Assembly: GCF_006716765.1 (NCBI RefSeq)
Contig: NZ_VFPO01000001.1
Coordinates: 5,642,001-5,706,000, forward strand
Reading direction: 5' to 3'
Origin: Actinomadura hallensis
GTDB taxonomy: Bacteria > Actinomycetota > Actinomycetes > Streptosporangiales > Streptosporangiaceae
Length of the DNA: 64,000 nt
Shown: in pieces, positions 40,454 to 47,412 of the stretch
How the letters are laid out: each line of letters begins with the position of its first letter
Numbering within the stretch: the first letter of the stretch is position 1
Notes under the pieces: generated by a model
Told to the model about the DNA's origin: nothing
What the model saw: only the letters and a program-made list of their open reading frames with translations
The model's database searches: none
Made by a program: the position numbers and the translations under genes

Positions 40454-41334
40454 TTCAGTCTCCTGGACGCCAGGATGCTCACCAGGTGCAGCACCGTCTG
40501 GACGACCGCGACGGCGGCGACGGCGACCGTGAGCACCCGGACCGCGGCCGGCGTCTCGTTGCCGAGGACGGCGTCGGCCGCGGCGGCGGCCACGATCAGC
40601 AGCGACAGCTCGACCGCGCCGATGATGCGGTGGAACCGCAGCATGGACGCCGCCTGCCGGGCCAGGGCGATGCCGGTGGAGCGGGGGCGCAGCGCGCGGT
40701 CGCCCCCCGCCGGGTCGGCGGGCAGGCCCGACTTGGCGCGGGCGACCACGACGTTGTCGGTCTCGGCCTTGATCAGCGCCGCGCCGAGCGCGGCGACGAG
40801 CCCGAGCTCCGTCCAGCCGCCGCTCTTCCAGCCGCCCTGGGCGGCGAAGCCGAGGCCGATGAGCAGGGCCACCTCCGACAGGTAGTGGCCGATCCGGTCG
40901 AGGTACACGCCCGTCACCGACGTCTGCCGCAGGTAGCGGGCGACCTCGCCGTCCACGCAGTCGAGCAGCAGGTAGATCTGGATGAGGACGGCGCCGCCCA
41001 CCGCCGTCCACAGCGCGCCGGAACCGGACACGGGCAGCGACACCACGACGCCCGCGAGGACGCCGCTCGCCATCATCAGGTAGGTGAGCTGGTTGGGGCT
41101 GAACCCGAGCCGCAGCGCCGCCCAGGCGGCGTAGGGGGACAGGTCCCGCATGTAGAGGCGGCCCGCCCAGTGCTCCTCGTTGCGCCGGTCCTTCAGGCCG
41201 GGGGGCTGCCCGTACCGGCGGACGTCGGCGACCGTCGCCCCTTTGCGGTGCGGCCGGTGCTCGCCTCCCCCGGAGCCGGGCGGCCCCGGGGGGCGGTCCC
41301 GCCCGGGGACCTCAGCCTCCATGGGCCTCGACAT
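40450..41334 (-). CDS. CDP-alcohol phosphatidyltransferase family protein with altered catalytic motif
   Basis: A 294-residue membrane protein with a ~60-residue basic/Pro-rich cytosolic N-terminus and about six TM helices. The signature D-x2-DG-x2-AR-x8-G-x3-D-x3-D reads DCVDGEVARYLRQTSVTG-VYLD-RIGH: the last Asp, the proposed catalytic base, is His. The codon (CAC) is unambiguous in the sequence. It may be a subfamily trait rather than a loss. ATG 41334 has GGAG 6 nt upstream and overlaps the dehydrogenase-like gene by 23 nt; ATG 41322 is an alternative. The substrate should be a CDP-polyol made by the two upstream genes. Confidence 0.8.
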   Translation of the reverse strand: MSRPMEAEVPGRDRPPGPPGSGGGEHRPHRKGATVADVRRYGQPPGLKDRRNEEHWAGRLYMRDLSPYAAWAALRLGFSPNQLTYLMMASGVLAGVVVSLPVSGSGALWTAVGGAVLIQIYLLLDCVDGEVARYLRQTSVTGVYLDRIGHYLSEVALLIGLGFAAQGGWKSGGWTELGLVAALGAALIKAETDNVVVARAKSGLPADPAGGDRALRPRSTGIALARQAASMLRFHRIIGAVELSLLIVAAAAADAVLGNETPAAVRVLTVAVAAVAVVQTVLHLVSILASRRLK

Positions 41335-42385
41335 ACTGCTCCACCGCCTTGAGCGTCTCGCCTCTGTCGAGTTCGAGGTATTCCAGGATCGTGTAGCGGC
41401 CGGGCCGGGTGCGCGGCGCGTACAGGACCGCCTCGGTGAACTGCTCGACCGAGAGGCCGACGTCGCCCGGCAGCCGGGGCAGCCCGTGCCGCCCGAGGCA
41501 CGCGAGGATCTCCTCCAGGCGTTCGGCGCCCTCGCCGAGGTGGGTGGCGCGCAGGTGGAAGCAGAACGCCGTGCCGAGACCCGCCAGCTCGCCGTGGTTG
41601 GCGGTGTCGGGGTAGAGCTGGTCGATGGCGTGCAGGATCTCGTGGTCGCCGCCGCTGGCGGGACGGGAGTCGCCCGCGAACGCCATGGACATCCCCGACA
41701 GCACGAGGCTCTCGGCCAGCACGGTGAGGAACCGGTCCGACTCGATGGACTCCGGCTGGTGCAGCAGGGCCTCCGCGGCGGTCCGCGCCACGGTCAGCGC
41801 CATCCGGTCGACCCGCTCGCCGCACTCCTCGGCGGCGAGGAGCCAGTCCTCCACGGCGGAGAAGTTGCTCAGGACGTCGCCGATCCCGGCGCGGACCAGG
41901 CGCTCCGGCGCCGCCCGCACGTAGTCGAGGTCGACGACCATCGCCAGCGGCATCACCACGCCGAACGAGCCCTTGCCCTTCTCGTGCGTGAGGGACGCGA
42001 CCGGCGAGCAGATCCCGTCGTGGGACAGGTTCGTGGCGACCGACACCATCGGGATGCCCGACAGCGTCGCCGCGTACTTGGTGGCGTCGATCGTGCGGCC
42101 GCCGCCGATCCCGACGACGGCCTCGTACGACCCGGCGCGCAGCCGGGTCGCCAGCTCGACGGCGGCGTCGACGGTGCCGCCGGCCACCCGGTACACCTCG
42201 CAGGCCGACAGGGAGGGCCGGACGTGCTCGGCGATCTGGTCGCCCTGGCCGGGGCCGACGGCGATCGCCACGCGGCCCTCGGTGGCGATCCGCTTGTCGG
42301 CCAGGAGGTCGCCTAGGGCGGCGACCGCGCCGCGCCGCACGTCGATGGAGAGCGGCGCGTTGAGCATCCGCGTCAGCAGGGGCAT
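41312..42385 (-). CDS. glycerol-1-phosphate dehydrogenase-like protein (AraM/EgsA, iron-containing alcohol dehydrogenase fold)
   Basis: A 357-residue NAD(P)-dependent enzyme. The nucleotide site is AVVGIGGGRTIDATKYAA and the metal ligands are in GIGDVLSNFSAVEDW (Asp), GGDHEILHAID (His) and TANHGELAGLGTA (His), the layout of sn-glycerol-1-phosphate dehydrogenases such as AraM. Such enzymes reduce dihydroxyacetone phosphate to a polyol phosphate. Being between a nucleotidyltransferase and a CDP-alcohol transferase, it probably makes the alcohol phosphate that is activated next; the exact polyol is not known. GAGGAGG lies 4 nt before ATG 42385. Confidence 0.82.
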   Translation of the reverse strand: MPLLTRMLNAPLSIDVRRGAVAALGDLLADKRIATEGRVAIAVGPGQGDQIAEHVRPSLSACEVYRVAGGTVDAAVELATRLRAGSYEAVVGIGGGRTIDATKYAATLSGIPMVSVATNLSHDGICSPVASLTHEKGKGSFGVVMPLAMVVDLDYVRAAPERLVRAGIGDVLSNFSAVEDWLLAAEECGERVDRMALTVARTAAEALLHQPESIESDRFLTVLAESLVLSGMSMAFAGDSRPASGGDHEILHAIDQLYPDTANHGELAGLGTAFCFHLRATHLGEGAERLEEILACLGRHGLPRLPGDVGLSVEQFTEAVLYAPRTRPGRYTILEYLELDRGETLKAVEQYVEAHGG

Positions 42386-42446
42386 GAGCCTCCTCGTCGT
42401 CCGCGCTGTGGGGTGGCCGTTGGGTCGGGGCGGGTCGGGGGACGGC

Positions 42447-43178
42447 CTAGTAGCCCTTGGCGATCCGGCGGGCCTTCTCCAGGTCGTCGTGGTCGTCGAC
42501 CTCGACCCAGGCGACCTCGCCGATCGGCGCCGCTCCGATGCGTCCCCCGCGGTTGACGTACTCCTGGTAGCCGTCCTCGTAGTAGAGGTCGGGGTCGCGC
42601 TCCCATACGGCCTTGAGGGCGTCGGCCAGCGGCTCGGCGGCCGCCGGCTCGATCAGGGTGGCGCCGATGTACTCGCCGTTCGCGGTGGCCGGGTCCATCA
42701 GCTTGGTGATCGTCTTCAGGTTGCCGTCGCCGTCGAGGATGACCTTCATCTCCTCGTCGGCGAGCTTCTTCACGTTGTCCACGGCCAGGAGGATGTCCGG
42801 CCCGCGGTTGGCCAACAGGGTCTTCTCGACGCCGACCGGGTGGACCGTGTCGCCGTTGACCATGAGGACGCCCTTGGAGAAGTGCTCCCGGGCCAGCCAC
42901 ATGGAGTAGGCGTTGTTCCACTCCTCGGCCTTGTCGTTGTGAACCAGGGTGAGGTTCACTCCGTACCGCTTCTCAAGGGCGGCCTTGCGCTCCTCGACGG
43001 CGCCCGCGCAGTAGCCGACGACGATGACGACGTCGTTCAGGCCGACCTCGGCGAGGTTGCCCAGGGCGATGTCCAGGATGGTGGTCTCGCCGTCCACCGG
43101 GACGAGGGCCTTGGGGAGGGTGTCGGTGTACGGCCGCAGCCTCCGGCCCGCCCCTGCCGCCAGCACCATGCCGATCAT
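42447..43178 (-). CDS. LicC/IPCT-like sugar- or polyol-phosphate nucleotidyltransferase
   Basis: A 243-residue nucleotidyltransferase. N-terminal signature: MVLAAGAGRRLRPYTDTLPKALVPVDG (GxGxRLxPxTxxxPKxLxxV). Later marks are VIVVGYCAGAVEER, LMVNGDTVHP (metal-binding Asp) and EVAWVEVDDHDDLEKARRIA at the C-terminus. The pattern fits phosphocholine cytidylyltransferase LicC and archaeal inositol-1-phosphate cytidylyltransferases. In this operon it likely makes the CDP-alcohol used by the membrane transferase two genes downstream. GAAGGAAGAGGAAGC precedes ATG 43178. It begins 13 bp after the remnant of a DUF5941-like gene. Confidence 0.82.
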   Translation of the reverse strand: MIGMVLAAGAGRRLRPYTDTLPKALVPVDGETTILDIALGNLAEVGLNDVVIVVGYCAGAVEERKAALEKRYGVNLTLVHNDKAEEWNNAYSMWLAREHFSKGVLMVNGDTVHPVGVEKTLLANRGPDILLAVDNVKKLADEEMKVILDGDGNLKTITKLMDPATANGEYIGATLIEPAAAEPLADALKAVWERDPDLYYEDGYQEYVNRGGRIGAAPIGEVAWVEVDDHDDLEKARRIAKGY

Positions 43179-43191
43179 GCTTCCTCTTCCT

Positions 43192-43590
43192 TCAGTCGAC
43201 CATCACGCCGCTGCCGCGGTCGCTCCGCGCCCGTGCGGCGGCGCCCCCGGCGCCCGGACGCTCGGCGCCGGACAACACGCCAAGGTAGGCGGCCGGTGCG
43301 GCGTACGCGAACGGGAGCAGACCGGAGAGGCCCGCGACGGCCGCGAGCAGCGTCCGGCCTCCCGGCCGAGTCCGGCGCGCGGGACGCTTCCCCTCGGCCG
43401 GCGCCCTGGCGGGTGCGGTGCATTCGTGTCGTGGTGGTGGAGCGCGAGGACCGCGATCAGCACATGGACGAGCGGTGCCGAAACCGCCTGCGCGAACCCC
43501 AGCACGGCGAGGTAACCATACTCGATCCCGCGCGATATGGGCGGTACGAGCCGGTCACGCGGCCGTCCCTCGTTCCGGGCGGAGCGCCGC
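43192..43590 (-). pseudogene. frameshifted remnant of a DUF5941-like membrane protein
   Basis: In one minus-strand frame (about 43575-43435) the sequence reads DRLVPPISRGIEYGYLAVLG, then a second hydrophobic stretch ending LALHHHDT. The sequence then continues in other frames: RMHRTRQGA in one, and GGRTLLAAVAGLSGLLPFAY followed by AAPAAYLGVLSG in the frame that ends at TGA 43192-43194. From memory, the C-terminal part of DUF5941 proteins has the order VPP-EYG-HHYDTVYR-GRTLL, so this looks like one domain broken by frameshifts and lacking the N-terminal part. The end lies 13 bp before the nucleotidyltransferase start, as expected for a former first gene of that operon. Confidence 0.5.
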
Positions 43591-43759
43591 GGGCCCTTCC
43601 GGTACGTTGAGCGTGGCCGGCCGGCCACGGCGGAGCGCCCCGTCCACCGGGGAGTCCTCCGGGGGTGGTCCATCGGGGTCTCCGGCCGGTCGGAACAGCA
43701 GGGACGGACTCGCACAGCGTAGTGGTCCGATGACTCGATGTCGCGTGAACAGGGGTGAG
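43591..43759. promoter_or_regulatory. divergent control region
   Basis: No convincing gene is seen in this stretch between the DUF5941-like remnant and the cytidylyltransferase. A TAGTGG hexamer near 43720-43725, 4 bp before an in-frame ATG at 43730, may be the plus-strand promoter. Long ORFs covering the stretch are antisense or read-through frames with Arg/Pro-rich composition. Confidence 0.3.
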
Positions 43760-44464
43760 ATGGCGGCGCGGACGGTGGCGGTGGTGCTCGCCGGCGGGGT
43801 CGGCGAGCGGCTGGGCGCGGGCCGCCCCAAACAGCTCATCGAGGTCGGCGGGCGTCCTCTCCTGGCGCACGCGATCGCCGCGTTCGACGCCCACCCGGGC
43901 ATCGGCGAGGTCGTGGTCGTGATGGCGCCCGGCCACCTGCGCGAGGCCGCCGCGATCGCCGCGCCGTTCCGCAGGGCGGCGGCGGTGATCGAGGGCGGCG
44001 CCACGCGCACCGCCTCGACGGCCGCGGCGCTGCGCGCCCTGGCGGAGCGTCCCGACGACGACCGGGTGCTGTTCCACGACGCGGCCCGCCCGTTCGTGGA
44101 CCGCGAGGTGATCGACCGCGTCCTCGCGGCGCTGGACGGCGGCGACGAGGCCGTCGCCGTCGGGGTGCCCGCGTCCGACACGATGGTGGTCGTCGAGGAC
44201 GGCGTGGTCGTCTCCATGCCCCCGCGCGAGACGATGACCCGGTTCCAGACCCCGCAGGGCTTCCGCCTCGGCACGATCCGCAAGGCGTACGAGTCGGCCC
44301 TGGCCGACCCGGAGCTGCGCGCCACCGACGACTGCGGCGTCGTGCACCGCTACCTGCCGGAGGTCACGATCCGCGTGGTGGAGGGCAGCGAGCGCAACTT
44401 CAAGGTCACCCGGCCGCTGGACGTCGTCGTGGCCGAGCATCTCGCGAGCGAGGACCCCCGTTGA
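43760..44464 (+). CDS. IspD/TarI-family cytidylyltransferase
   Basis: A 234-residue CTP-dependent enzyme. Family marks are VAVVLAGGVGERLGAGRPKQLIEVGG, the central LFHDAARPFVDREVIDRVL, RFQTPQGFRLGTIRKAYE, TDDCGVVHRY and the C-terminal NFKVTRPLDVVVAE. IspD makes CDP-methylerythritol; TarI makes CDP-ribitol; the two are hard to separate by eye. The wall-polymer surroundings and the coupled phosphodiesterase favour a CDP-polyol role, but IspD is not excluded. ATG 43760 has AGGGGTGAG just upstream; ATG 43730 and GTG 43745 are alternatives. The stop overlaps the next start (TTGA). Confidence 0.8.
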   Translation: MAARTVAVVLAGGVGERLGAGRPKQLIEVGGRPLLAHAIAAFDAHPGIGEVVVVMAPGHLREAAAIAAPFRRAAAVIEGGATRTASTAAALRALAERPDDDRVLFHDAARPFVDREVIDRVLAALDGGDEAVAVGVPASDTMVVVEDGVVVSMPPRETMTRFQTPQGFRLGTIRKAYESALADPELRATDDCGVVHRYLPEVTIRVVEGSERNFKVTRPLDVVVAEHLASEDPR

Positions 44465-45210
44465 TCTTCGAGAGCACGCCCGCGGTCATCGGGCACCGCG
44501 GCTACGGATCGGGCGACCGGACTCCCCCGGGCGCGGCGGAGGCCGTCGCGGAGAACACGCTTCCGTCGCTGCTCGCCGCCGTCGAGGCGGGCGCGCCGTG
44601 GGTCGAGGTCGACGTGACGCGCACCGGCGACGGCGACCTCGTCCTGCGGCACGACCCGACGACGGCGGGCGGCGAGTACGTGGTGGACCTGCCCGCGGAG
44701 GCCAGCGGCCTGCCGCGGCTGGCGGAGATCTTCGACGCGCTGCCGCCGGAGGTCGCGGTGGACGTGGACGTCAAGACCGTCCTGGAGGACGCGGTGGACG
44801 CCCCGGACCGCCGCACCGGGGCGCTGCTCCTGCCGCTGCTGCGCCGCGAGGCCCGGCGGCGCCGGCTGCTCGTCACCTCGTTCGACCCGTCGCTGCTGAC
44901 CTTCCTGCGGGACGAGCTGCCCGGCGTCCCGCTGGGCCTGCTGACGTGGCTGCGGTTCCCGCTGTGGCACGCCGTCCCGGCGGCGGCGCACCTCGGGCTG
45001 GACGCGGTCGCCGTGCACACCGGCTCGTGCGGCATCGACCATCCCGACACGCGGCTGCGCCCGCTGGAGCACTGCGTGGACGTCGCGCACAAGGCGGGCC
45101 TCGAAGCCATCGTCTGGTGCCCCGCCGCGGAGGCGGCGCCGGCCTACGCGGCGGCCGGGTTCGACGCCCTGGTCGTCAACGACGTCCCCGGAGTCCTCGC
45201 CGCCCTCTAG
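44461..45210 (+). CDS. glycerophosphodiester phosphodiesterase family protein
   Basis: A 249-residue TIM-barrel enzyme. The active-site set is visible: AVIGHRGYGSGD (His-Arg), ENTLPSLLAAVEAGAPWVEVDVTRTGDGDLVLRHDPTT (Glu, Asp and second His) and VDVDVK. It lacks a signal peptide, so it should act in the cytosol on glycerophosphodiesters or polyol-phosphate intermediates. The TTG start overlaps the TGA of the cytidylyltransferase, so both are made from one message. Coupling of an activating and a hydrolysing enzyme suggests salvage or quality control, which is inference. Confidence 0.87.
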   Translation: MIFESTPAVIGHRGYGSGDRTPPGAAEAVAENTLPSLLAAVEAGAPWVEVDVTRTGDGDLVLRHDPTTAGGEYVVDLPAEASGLPRLAEIFDALPPEVAVDVDVKTVLEDAVDAPDRRTGALLLPLLRREARRRRLLVTSFDPSLLTFLRDELPGVPLGLLTWLRFPLWHAVPAAAHLGLDAVAVHTGSCGIDHPDTRLRPLEHCVDVAHKAGLEAIVWCPAAEAAPAYAAAGFDALVVNDVPGVLAAL

Positions 45211-45285
45211 CTACGGCTGGAGCACGTCCCCGTCCAGTCCGGGCTCGCGGGGCTCGACCGGCGCCGAAACCGGATACCGGGGTGA

Positions 45286-46119
45286 TCACGTCGGGCGGTC
45301 GCCGCCGTACATCCGGGTCCAGTCGCCGGGCTTGTCGTCGTCCGGGCCGTCCTGGTCGGGCTGCTCCGGCTCGTCTCCGGCGGGCGTCTCCCGCTGGGCG
45401 GAGGGCTCGGCCGGTGCGGGCGTCCCCGGCTGCGGGGGCGCCGCCTGGCCGGCCGGAGCCGCGGGGGCGGGCGGTGCGGGCGGCATCGGCGGCGGGTCGG
45501 CCGGTCCGGCGGAGGCGGGCGGCGGCCCGTACTGGGGTGCGTGCCCGTACTGCGGCCCTGCGGGCTGACCCGGCTGGCCGGGGGCCGGCCACGGCGAAGG
45601 CTGGGGCGCCCCCATTGGGGCCGGGGAGCCGTGCATGGGAGGCGGGCCGACCGGCGCGGGCGGCGGCGCGCCGAAGCGCGGCGCGGCGGCGCCCGGAGCG
45701 AGGACCTTCCAGCGCGACGGCGCCGCGGACGCCACCAGGAGCCCCACGCCGAGCAGCAAAAGGATGCCGTAGGGGGCGAGCAGCGTGTAGCCGGTGAACA
45801 GCTCGCGGGGGACCACGTCCCGCCCGAGGTTCTGGAACGACCAGCGCGGCGCCACGATCCACAGGAGACCCGTGCCCGTGTACGCGAGGCCGGGGATCAG
45901 CGACGCGAGCGGCGACAGCCGCGAACCCGCCGCGAGGCCGAGGAGGACGGCCGCGAACACCAGGGCGGCGGCGCCGACCCAGCGGTCGCCGCCGTCGAAG
46001 GCGAGCGTCCGGACGCTCCGGCCGATCTTCTCCGTGCCGTACATCATGCAGGCCGCGATGACCGGCGTCACGATCAGGCCGAACAGCACGCCTAGCCCGT
46101 GCCGTGCTCCGTTGGACAT
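45286..46119 (-). CDS. membrane protein with proline-rich cytosolic tail
   Basis: A 277-residue protein. Residues 1-~140 hold four hydrophobic segments (GLGVLFGLIVTPVIAACMMYG; WVGAAALVFAAVLLGLAAG; LIPGLAYTGTGLLWIVA; YGILLLLGVGLLVASAA). Residues ~150-277 are almost only Pro, Ala, Gly and Gln, ending in an acidic segment and DWTRMYGGDRP. Proline-rich tails often bind SH3- or WW-like partners, but none is known here. Such proteins are widespread in actinomycetes and uncharacterised. AGGAGG lies 7 nt before ATG 46119. Confidence 0.7.
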   Translation of the reverse strand: MSNGARHGLGVLFGLIVTPVIAACMMYGTEKIGRSVRTLAFDGGDRWVGAAALVFAAVLLGLAAGSRLSPLASLIPGLAYTGTGLLWIVAPRWSFQNLGRDVVPRELFTGYTLLAPYGILLLLGVGLLVASAAPSRWKVLAPGAAAPRFGAPPPAPVGPPPMHGSPAPMGAPQPSPWPAPGQPGQPAGPQYGHAPQYGPPPASAGPADPPPMPPAPPAPAAPAGQAAPPQPGTPAPAEPSAQRETPAGDEPEQPDQDGPDDDKPGDWTRMYGGDRPT

Positions 46120-46210
46120 GACCCACCTCCTGCGCCGGGGCGGGACGGCGGTCCCGCCCCGCTCAACCCTGGCACACGATGAGACCGCGGGACATGCCGG
46201 GTGGGTTCCG

Positions 46211-47263
46211 CTAGTGGACGGGTTCGCCCGGTTTGACCGGGGTGGGCTGCCCCAGCCCCGGCGGGCTGGTGAGGAAGCCGACGCCCCAGGTCAGGTGCAT
46301 GGTGGCGTAGACGAGCGGGAGCCGCACCCACGCGGACGGCGGCAGGCCGCGGCCCTCCACGACGGAGCCCACGAGGATCGCGGCGGCGTATCCGCCGGGC
46401 ACCAGCCAGCCCGGCCAGAACCCGAACGCCCCCGCGATCGCGCCCGCCGTCATCGCGACGACGGCGATCGGCGGGGCGAGGTACCGCAGGTTCAGGGTGC
46501 CCTGGTGCTCGCGTCCGACGACGCGCCGCCAGCGGCCGGTGTGGAAGTACTGCTTGGCGAGCGCCCGCAGGTTGGGGCGCGGGCGGTAGGTGACCCGCAT
46601 CCGCGGCGTGAAGTAGATCCGGCCGCCGGTCTCCCGGATGCGGTGGTTCATCTCCCAGTCCTGGGCGCGGACGAACGTTTCGTCGTAGCCGCCGACCCGC
46701 TCGAGCGCGCTGCGCCGGAACGTCCCGAGGTAGACGGTCTCGACCTCGCCGGCCTCGCCGCCGGTGTGGAACCGGGCGTTGCCGACGCCGAGCTTGGACG
46801 TCATCGCGCGGGCCACGGCCTTCTCGAACGGGGTGACGCCCTCGGCCGCCATGATCCCGCCGACGTTGTCGGCGCCGGTCTCCTCCATCGTCTCGACCGC
46901 GGCCCGGATGTAGTCGGACGGCAGCAGCGAGTGGCCGTCCACCCGGACGATGATCGAGTACTGGGACGCCTTGATCGCGATGTTGAGACCCTGCGGGGTG
47001 CGCCCGGTCGGGTTCGGGACGACCAGGACGCGCGGGTCCTCGGCGGCGAGCTTGCGGGCGATCTCCTCGGTGCGGTCGCGGCTGGGGCCGACGGCGAGCA
47101 CGAGTTCCAGCTCGCCGGGGTAGTCCTGGGTGAGGATGCCGCGCACGGCGTCGGCCAGATGGCGCTGCTCGTTGAGGACCGGCATCACCACCGAGACGGC
47201 GGGCCAGGTGCGTTCACCGGAGTCGGAGCGGGGCTTCACGGCGTACTGGATTTCCTGGTTCAT
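46211..47263 (-). CDS. glycosyltransferase family 2 with C-terminal membrane helices
   Basis: A 350-residue GT2 enzyme. The GT-A domain has VSVVMPVLNEQRHLADAVRGIL, LAVGPSRDRTEEIA, IIVRVDGHSLLPSDYI (metal-binding Asp) and FVRAQDWEMNHRIRETGG (the QDWE catalytic base region). Two or three C-terminal TM segments follow (YLAPPIAVVAMTAGAIAGAFG). It resembles ExoA-like succinoglycan transferases. ATG 47263 is chosen although its ribosome site is weak; an in-frame TTG at 47296 lies closer to a TAACGT -10 box (complement of 47308-47313) and could be the true start. It is divergent from the second LCP gene. Confidence 0.8.
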   Translation of the reverse strand: MNQEIQYAVKPRSDSGERTWPAVSVVMPVLNEQRHLADAVRGILTQDYPGELELVLAVGPSRDRTEEIARKLAAEDPRVLVVPNPTGRTPQGLNIAIKASQYSIIVRVDGHSLLPSDYIRAAVETMEETGADNVGGIMAAEGVTPFEKAVARAMTSKLGVGNARFHTGGEAGEVETVYLGTFRRSALERVGGYDETFVRAQDWEMNHRIRETGGRIYFTPRMRVTYRPRPNLRALAKQYFHTGRWRRVVGREHQGTLNLRYLAPPIAVVAMTAGAIAGAFGFWPGWLVPGGYAAAILVGSVVEGRGLPPSAWVRLPLVYATMHLTWGVGFLTSPPGLGQPTPVKPGEPVH

Positions 47264-47412
47264 GGCGCGCTGCGCGTGGGGAGACTGGTTGGGCAAGACG
47301 GCGCCACGTTACTCCAAGGACACGAGGTCCAGGTAGCGAACGGACGGGTGTCCCCCACTTTAGAGTGGTGGGGACTCGCGTCAGAACGACGTCCTCGGGA
47401 GGCGGCGCCGGC

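Noticed and set aside
38768..40885. 705-codon plus-strand ORF over the TetR gene and the convergent GT2
   Set aside because: It is out of frame with TetR and antisense to the GT2 and phosphatidyltransferase genes; no motif is present.
43418..43759. N-terminal extension of the cytidylyltransferase by up to 114 codons
   Set aside because: The extension is Arg/Pro/Gly-rich, overlaps the DUF5941-like remnant, and the catalytic fold begins right after ATG 43760.
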